Part shown: positions 1 through 8,456 of the stretch, in pieces
Numbering within the stretch: position 1 is the first letter of the stretch
How the letters are laid out: each line of letters begins with the position of its first letter
Origin: JARKPK01 sp964631235
Lineage (GTDB): Bacteria; Planctomycetota; Planctomycetia; Pirellulales; Thermoguttaceae
Assembly: GCA_964631235.1 (NCBI GenBank)
Contig: CAZVZX010000026.1
Coordinates: 4,238 to 68,237 of the forward strand
Reading direction: 5' to 3'
DNA length: 64,000 nucleotides
Translations under genes and position numbers: made by a program
Notes under the pieces: generated by a model
What the model was told of the DNA's origin: nothing
Seen by the model: only the letters and a program-made list of their open reading frames with translations
Databases searched by the model: none

Positions 1-274
1 CGCCGACCACCGAGAGAAATCGGCCGATTGCTTGGGGATGATCGACAAACTCGACGATCACCGGCACGTGCTCAACGAGCGACCAGTTGCTGCGTTCGAG
101 AAGTCGCCCGGCGATGTCGATGCCGAGGATGCCGCGAAGCACCGTGGCGCCCGACATCCCCATGCCGCGAGCCTTCTTTACCAGCGTTTCGGCCGCCGGG
201 GCTGAGAACCATCCGTGCTTATCCGTGTTGCGGAGATAAACGCGCAACAGGGTCTGTTCGCCTTGAAGCTTCAT
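1..274 (-). CDS. DUF190 domain protein, partial (3' end outside window)
   Basis: A reading frame opens with ATG at 272-274 and stays open to the window edge, so the C-terminus is missing. The start reads MKLQGEQTLLRVYLRNTDK, followed by a KKARGMGMSGATVLRGI segment and an HVPVIVEFVD segment. This is the pattern of the DUF190 family, small PII-like proteins often encoded beside fluoride channels. Its position 120 bp downstream of crcB on the same strand supports that reading. A role in fluoride tolerance is inferred from context; the biochemical function of the family is not settled. Confidence 0.85.
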   Translation of the reverse strand, partial: MKLQGEQTLLRVYLRNTDKHGWFSAPAAETLVKKARGMGMSGATVLRGILGIDIAGRLLERSNWSLVEHVPVIVEFVDHPQAIGRFLSVVG

Positions 275-394
275 AATAGATCCGCGAAAAACGGAAAGCG
301 GTTCGAACCGGACTTGGCGGCAATTGGCCGGTTCGTTGTGCGAACGGCCGACGCGCGATTGTGCGAGACGATCATACGTTTGCGACAGCTCCGT

Positions 395-790
395 TCAGAG
401 TCCGTAGCGGCCCAGCGTAATGCCCAGTCGGACGGCGATCAGTCCGAAAAACAGACTGCCGAACAGGTAGGTCATTGCGGTCAGCCCGTCGCCGTCGCGG
501 AGCAGCGAATGGGACTCGTATTCGAAGGTCGAAAAGGTGGTCAGCGCCCCGGTGAACCCGACGGCAAGCAACAAACGGAGATCGTCAGGCCGAAGTTGCA
601 GAAGGCTGCCCGAGGGGAAACGCTCGGAGAGCACGGTCATCAGCCATCCGATAAACAGGCTTCCGGCGAGATTGACCGAGAAGGTGCCCCACGGGAACGC
701 GGTTCCAAACAGCCGGCCCATGCCGGCTGTCACGCCCCATCGGGTCAAACCGCCCAAAGCCGAACCCAACGCCACCAGCCCGATTTGCAT
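395..790 (-). CDS. crcB: CrcB/Fluc fluoride ion channel
   Basis: This is a 131-residue, very hydrophobic protein with four predicted membrane segments, the usual size for CrcB/Fluc channels that export fluoride as antiparallel dimers. The N-terminal segment LGSALGGLTRWGV, the central NLAGSLFIG stretch (the conserved Asn of the channel) and GFTGALTTFSTFEYE are family hallmarks. The ATG at 788-790 was chosen because family members begin immediately before the first helix; a GTG four codons upstream is also possible. It precedes the DUF190 gene, forming a two-gene fluoride unit. I could not find a convincing fluoride riboswitch in front of it. Confidence 0.93.
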   Translation of the reverse strand: MQIGLVALGSALGGLTRWGVTAGMGRLFGTAFPWGTFSVNLAGSLFIGWLMTVLSERFPSGSLLQLRPDDLRLLLAVGFTGALTTFSTFEYESHSLLRDGDGLTAMTYLFGSLFFGLIAVRLGITLGRYGL

Positions 791-880
791 GAGCACGCGC
801 ACGCGGCACCCCTGATTATCCGAATACGAACCGATCGCCGCTGTCGGCGGCAGTGTTATTCAGCCTTGGCGAACAACTCA

Positions 881-894
881 AACAACCGGTTGTT
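881..894. promoter_or_regulatory. 14-bp perfect palindrome upstream of crcB
   Basis: AACAACCGGTTGTT is a perfect palindrome lying about 90 bp upstream of crcB, and it is flanked by a further GAACAAC copy at 871-877. Symmetry and position suggest a binding site for a dimeric repressor, but no regulator gene is nearby, so this is inference. Confidence 0.3.
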
Positions 895-992
895 CGTCTC
901 GGAAGTTGTACAGGCATCTTCTTTGCAATCGCACGATTTGGCATAAGAAGCGTTCGTTCGGCAAGGTCGGCTCAGTCGATGGCACGCGGGCC

Positions 993-1775
993 TTACTGAG
1001 CCGATGCCCGGGCGGCCGCTGCATTTCGAGCGATCAAGCCGGCCACGTAGCCGCCTTTGAAGCCCGCGTCGATATTTACTACGGTTACATTGGACGCACA
1101 ACTGTTGAGCATGCCCAACAGCGCCGCCAATCCGCCGAAGGCTGCCCCGTAGCCCACGCTGGTCGGCACGGCCACGACCGGGCACGCCACATAGCCCCCC
1201 ACGACGCTGGGCAAGGCCCCTTCCATGCCCGCCACAACCACCACGGCGTCAGCCGGTTCGATCAACGGCAAATTGGCCCGAAGCCGGTGCGGGCCGGCCA
1301 CCCCGACATCTTGTACGAAGACTACCTCGGCTCCGGTCCAAAGGGCCGTTTCGCGGGCTTCCTCGGCCACAGGCAAATCGCTCGTGCCTGCCGACACCAC
1401 GGCCACCCGGCCGCGGGGCGACGAAGGCGCACCATCGGCCATCGAGCCGATGCGAAAGGTCTTCGCTAGTACGTTGTAGTTGCCCTGAGGAAACTCGGGG
1501 GCCAGCGCGGCGGCCTGTTCGGGCGACACCCGGGTGGCCAACACCGCCTGCCCGTGCTCGATCAGCGCGGCAACGATCTTGACCATGGCCTCGGGCGTCT
1601 TGCCCTGTCCATAGATCACCTCCGGGAAGCCGCAGCGGCGTGCGCGATCGATATCGACTTGGGCGGGGCCGACGTCGGCGATTCCCCCACCCACATGCCG
1701 CAGGAAATGCTCGATCGACAGCCGGCCGGCCATCAAATCTTCTGCCAGTTTGCGAAGAAGGTTCGGATCGCTCAT
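993..1775 (-). CDS. larB: Nickel-pincer cofactor biosynthesis protein LarB
   Basis: LarB carboxylates and hydrolyses nicotinic acid adenine dinucleotide in the first step of making the nickel-pincer nucleotide used by lactate racemase-type enzymes. The 260-residue protein has the C-terminal AIR-carboxylase-like (PurE-like) domain, with VVSAGTSDLPVAEEA, VVVVAGMEGALPSVVGG and VPTSVGYGAAFGGLAALLGM in family order. The N-terminal part carries PEVIYGQGKT. The ATG at 1773-1775 (MSDPNLLRKL) is preferred over one eight codons upstream because it matches family starts. No larA, larC or larE lies in the window, so the user of the cofactor is unknown. Confidence 0.92.
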   Translation of the reverse strand: MSDPNLLRKLAEDLMAGRLSIEHFLRHVGGGIADVGPAQVDIDRARRCGFPEVIYGQGKTPEAMVKIVAALIEHGQAVLATRVSPEQAAALAPEFPQGNYNVLAKTFRIGSMADGAPSSPRGRVAVVSAGTSDLPVAEEARETALWTGAEVVFVQDVGVAGPHRLRANLPLIEPADAVVVVAGMEGALPSVVGGYVACPVVAVPTSVGYGAAFGGLAALLGMLNSCASNVTVVNIDAGFKGGYVAGLIARNAAAARASAQ

Positions 1776-1876
1776 CGGCACTTGCCCAAAGGGGACCAAA
1801 AGTGGTCCGGAAAACCAACGGAAGTGGGGCTTCCGCGTCGGCTCGTCATCCAGCCGCCACCTGCCCGGGTGTCGTC

Positions 1877-1905
1877 ATCTTACCACACGGTGAATGTCGT
1901 TTGAA
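1877..1905 (-). promoter_or_regulatory. Candidate sigma70-type promoter for larB
   Basis: On the minus strand TTCAAA (1900-1905) is followed after 17 bases by TAAGAT (1877-1882). The larB start is about 95 bases downstream. Spacing is ideal and each hexamer matches consensus at four of six positions. Confidence 0.4.
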
Positions 1906-1987
1906 ACGGCTCATCGATCGGCCGGTTGTTGGGATCGAATTCTGCAAAGGCGTTGGGCCGCCACAAGCAACGACCGCACCAACGGCC

Positions 1988-2017
1988 TTGCGGATTATAG
2001 CAAAGTTGGCCTATACT
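1988..2017 (+). promoter_or_regulatory. Candidate promoter for thrS
   Basis: TTGCGG (1988-1993), an 18-base spacer, then TATACT (2012-2017). Transcription would begin near 2024 and leave a leader of about 265 bases before thrS, long enough for post-transcriptional control. Confidence 0.5.
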
Positions 2018-2161
2018 AACGCCTTGCGACAATGATTCTCGAAGTAGCGCGGTTGGTTTGTGAGGCATTGTTCTGGCGGCGGTCGCTCGGTTTTCGCGTG
2101 AGCCCGTCGAGCGGGCGCTCCTACTTCCGCTCCTGCTTCGCGCGGTCGGCGATAGACGGTT

Positions 2162-2187
2162 CATTGAGACGAATCATTGAGACGAAA
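2162..2187. repeat. 13-bp exact tandem duplication in the thrS leader
   Basis: The unit TCATTGAGACGAA occurs twice with no gap, at 2162-2174 and 2175-2187, about 100 bases before the thrS start. Confidence 0.8.
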
Positions 2188-2289
2188 CGACTCAGTTCGT
2201 CCCGCCAACGGCACAATCCCGCGTTGGAGACGGCCGGCTTTTGTTCGGAGAGTACGGCGGTTATGGTTGTTGTTCCCGCTTGAGGTTTC

Positions 2290-4275
2290 ATGATGTTGAA
2301 TGTCGTTTTGCCGGATGGGAGTCGCAAGCAGTACGACCGTCCGGTTACCCCCTTGGACATTGCCGCCGAGATCGGCCCTCGTTTGGCGCAGGCCACGGTG
2401 GCGGCGGTTGTAAATGACCAAATCGTCAGCGCCAATGCGACCTTGCCGACCGAAGGCGAAATCACCCTGCGGATCCTTACGCCCAAAGACGCCGAGTCGC
2501 TCGACGTGCTGCGGCACTCGTGCGCGCACATCATGGCCCGGGCGGTCATGCGCCTGTACGAGGGGGTGCAATTGGCCTTCGGGCCGACCGTGGAGAACGG
2601 GTTTTACTACGACTTCGAATTGCCGCGTTCCTTGTCGGAAGAGGACTTTCCGGCGATCGAGGCCGAGATGGCGAAGATCATCGCCGCCGACGAGCCTTTC
2701 GAGCGATTCGAACTACCGCGCGACGACGCCATCCGCCTTTGCCAAGACTTGGGGCAGACTCTGAAAGTCGAGCACCTCCGCGAGGGACTCGCCGAGCACG
2801 AACGAGTGTCGTTCTATCGTCAGGGCGAGTTCGTCGATCTCTGCCGCGGCCCGCATATCGCCAAGCCCAAGGCGATCGGCGCATTCAAGCTGATGTCGGT
2901 TTCGGGCGCGTTTTGGAAGGGCGACGCCTCGCGGCAGCAGTTGCAGCGCCTTTACGGCACCGCCTGGTTCACCGCAGCCGAGCAAGAGGCGTATCTCAAG
3001 CGATTGGAAGAGGCCAAACGGCGCGACCATCGCGTACTGGGCCGGCAGTTGGAGCTGTTCACCGTCGATCCGATGGTCGGATCGGGCCTGATTCTCTGGT
3101 TGCCCAAGGGGGCCGTCATCCGCCGCGAACTGGAGAATTTCCTGTACGGCGTTTTGATGCAAAGCGGGTACCAGCCGGTGTACACCCCGCACATCGGACG
3201 GATTGAGCTGTATCAAACCTCGGGCCACTATCCCTACTACAGGGAAAGCCAGTTCCCGCCGATCGACATGGCAGAGCGCGACGGCTGCGGCGACACAAAA
3301 AGCGGCGAGCAGGAGAAATACCTGCTCAAGCCGATGAATTGCCCGCACCACATCAAAATCTATCAATCGAAGCCGCGGAGCTATCGCGACCTTCCGCTAC
3401 GACTGGCCGAATTCGGTACGGTTTATCGTTTCGAGCAAACCGGCGAATTGACGGGAATGACTCGAGTGCGCGGATTCACTCAAGACGATGCCCACCTGTT
3501 TTGCACCGAGGATCAGGTGGCCGACGAGTTCCGTGGCTGCGTGGAAATGACGCAATTTGTGCTGCAAACGCTGGGAATGACCGACTACCGCGTGCGGTTG
3601 AGCTTTCGCGACCCGGCGAGCGACAAATATGTCGGCCGGCCCGAGGTGTGGCAACGGGCGGAAGCCGCGTTGAAGAACGTTTGCGAATCGATGAAATTGC
3701 CCAACTTGGAAATCGCCGCAGGAGAGGCGGCCTTCTACGGTCCGAAGGCCGACTTCATCGTGAAGGATTGCATCGGCCGTCCGTGGCAGTTGGGAACCGT
3801 GCAATTGGATTACAATCTGCCCAGTGCCGAACGATTCAACCTGACGTACGTCGGGCCCGACAACCAGTTGCATCATCCGGTAATGATTCATCGGGCGCCG
3901 TTCGGGTCGTTGGAGCGATTTGTGGGGATGCTGATCGAGCATTTTGCCGGGGCCTTCCCGCTGTGGTTGGCGCCGGAACAGGTGCGGGTGATGCCCGTCT
4001 CCGAGAAGTTCGAGCAGTATGGTCGAGAGGTGGAGCGTCGCCTGCTGTCGGCGGGAATCCGAGTTGCGGGCGATTACCGCGCGGAGAAGATCAGCGCGAA
4101 GATCCGCGACGCCCAACTCCAGCAGGTACCGTATATGTTTGTTTGCGGCGGACGCGAGGCCGAGGCGCAGGCGGTGGCCATTCGGCACCGGCGGCAGGGA
4201 GATTTGGGCGTCGTCGGGCTGGAGGAGGCCGTCGCGCGGCTGCAAAGCGAAATCGCGTCGCGCGAGATCCGTTGA
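2290..4275 (+). CDS. thrS: Threonine-tRNA ligase
   Basis: Threonyl-tRNA synthetase charges tRNA-Thr in the cytoplasm. The 661-residue protein has the full bacterial order: an N-terminal TGS domain (about 1-62), the editing domain with HSCAH (His76/His80) and DLCRGPHI, and the class II catalytic core with LLKPMNCPHH (zinc Cys near 352). Motif 2 (VYRFEQTGELTGMTRVRGFT) and motif 3 (HRAPFGSLERF) follow, then the anticodon-binding domain after about residue 560. Length is normal for the family. The ATG at 2290 is followed by a second ATG, and no strong ribosome-binding site precedes either. infC follows after 167 bp, a common bacterial pairing. Confidence 0.97.
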   Translation: MMLNVVLPDGSRKQYDRPVTPLDIAAEIGPRLAQATVAAVVNDQIVSANATLPTEGEITLRILTPKDAESLDVLRHSCAHIMARAVMRLYEGVQLAFGPTVENGFYYDFELPRSLSEEDFPAIEAEMAKIIAADEPFERFELPRDDAIRLCQDLGQTLKVEHLREGLAEHERVSFYRQGEFVDLCRGPHIAKPKAIGAFKLMSVSGAFWKGDASRQQLQRLYGTAWFTAAEQEAYLKRLEEAKRRDHRVLGRQLELFTVDPMVGSGLILWLPKGAVIRRELENFLYGVLMQSGYQPVYTPHIGRIELYQTSGHYPYYRESQFPPIDMAERDGCGDTKSGEQEKYLLKPMNCPHHIKIYQSKPRSYRDLPLRLAEFGTVYRFEQTGELTGMTRVRGFTQDDAHLFCTEDQVADEFRGCVEMTQFVLQTLGMTDYRVRLSFRDPASDKYVGRPEVWQRAEAALKNVCESMKLPNLEIAAGEAAFYGPKADFIVKDCIGRPWQLGTVQLDYNLPSAERFNLTYVGPDNQLHHPVMIHRAPFGSLERFVGMLIEHFAGAFPLWLAPEQVRVMPVSEKFEQYGREVERRLLSAGIRVAGDYRAEKISAKIRDAQLQQVPYMFVCGGREAEAQAVAIRHRRQGDLGVVGLEEAVARLQSEIASREIR

Positions 4276-4339
4276 CCGCAACGGCCGCTTCGTGCATATT
4301 GTCAGGCAATTCGCGTGGCGGTGGAGGCAAGCCGTTCAG

Positions 4340-4354
4340 AGCCCCGCGGGGGCT
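4340..4354 (+). other. Hairpin in the thrS-infC gap
   Basis: AGCCCC, a 3-base loop, then GGGGCT form a perfect 6-bp stem about 90 bases before infC. No T-run follows, so it is more likely a leader structure than an intrinsic terminator. Confidence 0.35.
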
Positions 4355-4442
4355 GTGGTGAAGTGATCGATCGTCGTTGAGGGTAGAGTACGGCGGCGCG
4401 TCAAACGCCGCAAATGTTTCATTGCCAGTTGTAGGGAGAGGA

Positions 4443-4982
4443 ATGCCGTCGAAACCGATCAAGCCGGATCCGAAGAAGCCGGAAATCAACAAGCAGCGGA
4501 TCAATGAGCAGATTCGCGTGTCGCCGATCCGAGTGATCTCGGACACCGGCGAGCAATTGGGCGTGATGGCCACCGACGAAGCGCTGAAGCGCGCCCGAGA
4601 GGTCGGCCTCGACCTCGTCGAAGTTGCCCCGAACGAGCGCCCTCCCGTTTGCCGTATTATGGATTACGGCAAGTTCAAGTATCAGCAACGGAAGCGGCAG
4701 CACAAGACCCAGTCGCAACACGCCAAGATCAAAGAGATCCGGTTGCGTCCGAAAACCGGCGAGCACGACCTGCAAACCAAGGTCAATCATGCGCGCGGCT
4801 TTTTGGAACACAAGTGCAAGGTGATCATCACCGTTGTGTTTCGGGGACGAGAACTGGCCCACATCGAGGAAGGCCGCAAGGTCATGGACCAGGTACTCTC
4901 GATGCTCGAACCGCTTTGTAAAATTGAGGCCCCGCCCTCGCATCAGGGGCGAAGGATGGTTTGTACGATCGCTCCGAAGTAG
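4443..4982 (+). CDS. infC: Translation initiation factor IF-3
   Basis: IF-3 binds the 30S subunit and polices start-codon and initiator tRNA choice. The 179-residue protein has the N-terminal domain (INEQIRVSPIRVI, LVEVAPNERPPVCRIMDYGK), the lysine-rich linker (KFKYQQRKRQHK) and the C-terminal domain (KEIRLRPKTGEHDL, VIITVVFRGRE). The ATG at 4443 was chosen because GGGAGAGGA sits just upstream; an in-frame start 66 bases earlier lacks support. E. coli infC starts with a rare AUU; this one appears to use AUG. The genes for L35 and L20 that usually follow infC are absent; an MFS transporter follows instead. Confidence 0.96.
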   Translation: MPSKPIKPDPKKPEINKQRINEQIRVSPIRVISDTGEQLGVMATDEALKRAREVGLDLVEVAPNERPPVCRIMDYGKFKYQQRKRQHKTQSQHAKIKEIRLRPKTGEHDLQTKVNHARGFLEHKCKVIITVVFRGRELAHIEEGRKVMDQVLSMLEPLCKIEAPPSHQGRRMVCTIAPK

Positions 4983-5042
4983 CGGCCGCCGGCATCATCA
5001 GCGGAAGCGGCCTTTGTGCGTCGAATGCGGCAGAACGAACGG

Positions 5043-6443
5043 ATGGAATCGGCAATGCGTTCTCGTTCTGGCTGGCTGAATCGCACAGTGTTCGGCACCG
5101 GGTTGACCAGCGGTTTGGGCGACTTATGCTACGAAACCGCACAGGCCGTTTTGCCGGCATTCTTGGCCCTGCTCGGCGCACCGCCCGCCCTGGTTGGCAC
5201 CATCGAAGGGTTGGCCGACGGCCTGAACAGCTTCACCAAGTTGGCCGTTGGATACCTCGGCGATCGTCTCGGGGCGCGCAAGGCGCTGGCCGTTCTCGGT
5301 TACGCACTAACGCCGTTGGGCGGCGCCCTGATCGCGCTGGCCGCAGCTTGGCCGATGATTCTTGTCGGGCGGCTGATCGGTTGGTTCGGCAAAGGAATTC
5401 GCGGGCCGATGCGCGACGCCATCTTGGCCGGCGCCGTCGGGCCGGAATATCGCGGGCGGGCGTTCGGACTCCACCGCGCCGCCGACAGCCTCGGTGCCGT
5501 ACTCGGCCCAGCGGTGGCGGCCATGGCACTGGGCGGGCTGAGTTGGTCGATCGGCGTGCCGGCCGAATCGCCGTCGATGCCAACGCCCGAGGCGGCGGCA
5601 CAACCTCTCGATGCTCAGGCCGCTGCGAATGCGGAATCCTCTGTTTCGCCCGCCCATTTGCCGGCTACCACCGTCGCATCGGCCGAGGCTGAGCAGCGGT
5701 TCCGCTGGGTTCTTTGGCTGGCGGTGATCCCGGGCGTGCTGTCGGCGTTGAGTTTTGCGCTGCTGGTCGAAGATCGCGGGGTGCCCGCAAAGCGAAAGTA
5801 CGAGTTTGCCGCTTCGCCGCGTCGGCTGCCGAAACCATTTCGGCGCTATTTGGCCGCCGTGGCGCTGTTCGCCTTCGGCGACTTTTCGCCGGCGCTGCTC
5901 ATCTTGGCCGTTACCAGCCGAACAAGCGCGACAAGCGGCCTGTTGGTCGCTGCGCAGTGGGCCGCTTGGTTCTACGTGCTGCGGAACGCAGTGCAAACCC
6001 TGGCTTCGTTGCCCATTGGCCTCTTGGGCGACCGTTGGGGGCTTCGTCGTTGCCTATTGGTCGGCTATCTCTTGGGGGCGGCCACCGGTGGCGGCACCGC
6101 TTTGGTGTTCGCGCTGGGCTGCGAGCATCTGGCGGTGTTCGCCGGCTTGTTCGTCCTCTCGGGCGCGTATGCGGCATTTCAAGAGGCGCTGGAGCCGGCA
6201 GCCGCCGCCGGAATGTTGCCCGATTCGATTCGCGGCATCGGTTACGGTTCGCTTGGGGCCGTCAACGGACTGGGCAAGCTCGTTTCCAGCGTCTTGGTGG
6301 GATGGGTTTGGTCCCTTGTTTCGCCCGCGGCCGCCTTTGCCCTGGCAGCCGGCTTGATGGCCTCGGGCTCGGCAGCTTTGTCGTGGGCGTTTTTTGCAAC
6401 CGGCGACGCCGGCGGCCAAGATTCCGGCGACGGAAACGAATAA
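5043..6443 (+). CDS. MFS transporter
   Basis: This is a roughly 466-residue polytopic membrane protein with about 12 hydrophobic segments. The GYLGDRLGARKALAVLGY stretch after helix 2 is the classic MFS loop motif (GxxxDRxGxR), and a related GLLGDRWGLRRCLLVGY occurs in the second half. The loop between the halves (about residues 175-220) is a long Ala/Ser/Pro-rich insert. The substrate cannot be told from sequence. The start is uncertain: ATGs at 5025, 5043 and 5055 and a GTG at 5016 are all in frame. It begins within about 60 bp of the infC stop, so read-through from infC is possible. Confidence 0.88.
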   Translation: MESAMRSRSGWLNRTVFGTGLTSGLGDLCYETAQAVLPAFLALLGAPPALVGTIEGLADGLNSFTKLAVGYLGDRLGARKALAVLGYALTPLGGALIALAAAWPMILVGRLIGWFGKGIRGPMRDAILAGAVGPEYRGRAFGLHRAADSLGAVLGPAVAAMALGGLSWSIGVPAESPSMPTPEAAAQPLDAQAAANAESSVSPAHLPATTVASAEAEQRFRWVLWLAVIPGVLSALSFALLVEDRGVPAKRKYEFAASPRRLPKPFRRYLAAVALFAFGDFSPALLILAVTSRTSATSGLLVAAQWAAWFYVLRNAVQTLASLPIGLLGDRWGLRRCLLVGYLLGAATGGGTALVFALGCEHLAVFAGLFVLSGAYAAFQEALEPAAAAGMLPDSIRGIGYGSLGAVNGLGKLVSSVLVGWVWSLVSPAAAFALAAGLMASGSAALSWAFFATGDAGGQDSGDGNE

Positions 6444-6732
6444 TCACGGGAGCCCCCTGAAGTTGTTCATCCGCGAAAAAACGGTGCCCTCCACGCGGGA
6501 CGGCGGCCGCGAGCGTGCCGAACTGCTGCATTGCGCGTTGGCCAAGCGCGGACCGGATTCGGTTTGCTGCGGTTTGAAGGAGACCGAACATAGCGAGGTC
6601 CTCACTGTTGAGTAAGTCAGGCCGAAGCGGGGCTGCCGTTCTTGTATCGAGAAGTATCGAACTGCGGCTGCTTGCAGAGCGGGGAACCACCCAACGGGCG
6701 CGAACGAACATCTCGCCGGGAGTACGAACCGA

Positions 6733-7818
6733 ATGAACACCGCACCGAAAATCAAAGGCCGTTGGATTCACCGCCTGGGGATTCACCTGCTGACATTCGC
6801 GCTGGGCGTATTGGTGTTTTGGCTGCTGGGCTTCTTGGTCGAAGACATCGAATCGCTGCCCGGTCCCGACTATGCCGCCATCGAGCGGGAATTAGTCGAT
6901 CCGAAGCTCGTCGAACAGCGGGAACAACTCGAAAAACAGATCGCGCAGCTTGATCGGCAATTATCCCAATCGCGCGAGCGGCAGCAATTGCTTAGCGACA
7001 GCACCCGCAATTTGCAGCAAACGATCAACCAGTTGTTGGAGCTTCAGCGGTTGAGCGTGCAGAAGGGCACGGCCTTCAGCGAGGCCGACCAGGCGAATTT
7101 GGGCAAATGCCTTCAGTTGTTTCAAGACAACCAGCAAAAGTACCAAGAGCTGAGCCAAAGCTCGGCCGACCTGCTCGAACGCAAGCAATCGTTGGAGAAC
7201 CAGCGCAAGCAGGCTGATGACGAACTGGCCCGGCAACGATTGCCCGCCCGCGCCGAATTCGAGCGCCAATGGGAATCGCACCGATTGCGTTTGGCGGCTT
7301 ACCAGCTCGCCCTGCTTGTGCCGCTGCTGGCGGCGGCGGGCGTATTGCTGGTGCGTCAGCGGGGCGGCATCTATTTTCCCGTTTTCCTGGCCGTCGGCGC
7401 TGCCACGTTGGTTAAGGTGGGCTTGGTGGTCCACGAGTATTTCCCGTCGCGGTATTTCAAGTACATCTTGATCGTCGGGCTGTTGCTCGTTGTGGGCCGG
7501 GTGCTGATCTACCTGATCCGTTTGATCGCCCATCCGAAGGCAAGCTGGCTGCTGCGGCAATACCGCGAAGCCTACGAGCGGTTCCTTTGCCCGGCGTGCG
7601 AGTATCCGATTCGCACCGGCCCGCGACGGTATCTCTATTGGACGCGCCGCACGGTGAACAAGGTGGTGGCATCGAGCGGGGCGCCTGAGCCGGAAGAATG
7701 CTACACTTGCCCGGCCTGCGGCACCCCGGTGTTCGAGCAGTGCTCGGCCTGCGGAAAAGTGCGGCACTCGCTGATGCCCAACTGCGCGCATTGCGGCGCA
7801 GCCAAAGCGATCGAATGA
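6733..7818 (+). CDS. Coiled-coil membrane protein with C-terminal zinc ribbons
   Basis: The 361-residue protein is of unknown function. Residues about 14-36 form a membrane helix, about 50-180 form a long Gln/Glu/Leu-rich coiled coil, and about 186-260 hold two or three further membrane segments. The C-terminus is cytosolic-looking and Cys-rich: CPAC near 287, CPAC near 323, CSAC near 334 and CAHC near 349, which would make two zinc ribbons. The layout suggests a membrane-anchored sensor or scaffold. GGGA and AACCGA sit just before the ATG. It stands alone, with gaps of about 290 and 640 bp on either side. Confidence 0.8.
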   Translation: MNTAPKIKGRWIHRLGIHLLTFALGVLVFWLLGFLVEDIESLPGPDYAAIERELVDPKLVEQREQLEKQIAQLDRQLSQSRERQQLLSDSTRNLQQTINQLLELQRLSVQKGTAFSEADQANLGKCLQLFQDNQQKYQELSQSSADLLERKQSLENQRKQADDELARQRLPARAEFERQWESHRLRLAAYQLALLVPLLAAAGVLLVRQRGGIYFPVFLAVGAATLVKVGLVVHEYFPSRYFKYILIVGLLLVVGRVLIYLIRLIAHPKASWLLRQYREAYERFLCPACEYPIRTGPRRYLYWTRRTVNKVVASSGAPEPEECYTCPACGTPVFEQCSACGKVRHSLMPNCAHCGAAKAIE

Positions 7819-8456
7819 AGCAGCACGCACGCGGTCGTACCGACTAGTTGCACACGATTGCGAAAGCGAACGCGGTCGCATCGGCGAGGTTTTCTTCCGT
7901 GCAATCCCCGTTTGAATCGCTTTCCGTCTTTCGCGGTTTCGTTTGGCATGTCGGGCGGTGCTGCAAAGTGTTCGCGGAATCCCAATTGTGGCGCAGTTTC
8001 GTTTCGAGCCCCCATTCGCCGGCATGACCGAAAATGCTTTCTGCTTGCCGGGGCCGGCAGACGCGGGTACATTCAGGGGCATGATGCGCCTCCATCGCCC
8101 GGCTGTCGGCGGCTCGTGGCGGCGCAGAGGGTGTTGAAACCTTGCAATACCCTCGGGCGGCAACAGTTCGTCTTGCGGCAACAACTCGTTTCGGTAGGAG
8201 AAGGGCGGCTGACTTGGCCAAAGGCTTCCTTTGCGCGAAAAGCCCGAACTCAGTGAGCGAAAACCCGGGACAACTTCGGGCGGTTGCCGCAATCAGCAGT
8301 CCCGGAATCGGCTCGGCTTGCGCCCTCCGCCCAACAAGTGCGAAGAGCGAGGCGCGCCAAGCTTTCCGCTGATGTTTCCGAAAAGCGATTGTGTTGAGCT
8401 CGAAAAGACAGCAAGATAGGTTCCGGCATACCTTTGGTCGTAAAAGGATCGACAAC
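7819..8456. other. Intergenic, no supported gene
   Basis: These 638 bp contain only short overlapping reading frames rich in Arg, Ser and Cys, typical of chance translation in GC-rich DNA. I see no RNA gene, repeat or clear promoter. The 5' end of the following operon transcript must lie here. Confidence 0.5.

Larger units (their letters stand above)
1776..2289. other. Divergent intergenic region between larB and thrS
   Basis: These 514 bp hold the two outward-facing promoter candidates listed separately, plus a roughly 265-base thrS leader. The leader contains a short hairpin around 2103-2118 and an exact 13-bp tandem duplication (2162-2187). No supported gene lies here. Confidence 0.6.

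Noticed and set aside
803..992. Fluoride riboswitch before crcB
   Set aside because: A GGCGAT stretch is present on the minus strand, but the conserved pseudoknot loop and the CTGATGGC-type 3' element could not be placed.
1800..1904. ORFs overlapping the larB promoter region
   Set aside because: They shadow larB and extend into non-coding sequence without a ribosome-binding site.
2024..2289. T-box leader for thrS
   Set aside because: No T-box sequence or terminator/antiterminator pair could be found, and such leaders are mainly known from Firmicutes and relatives.
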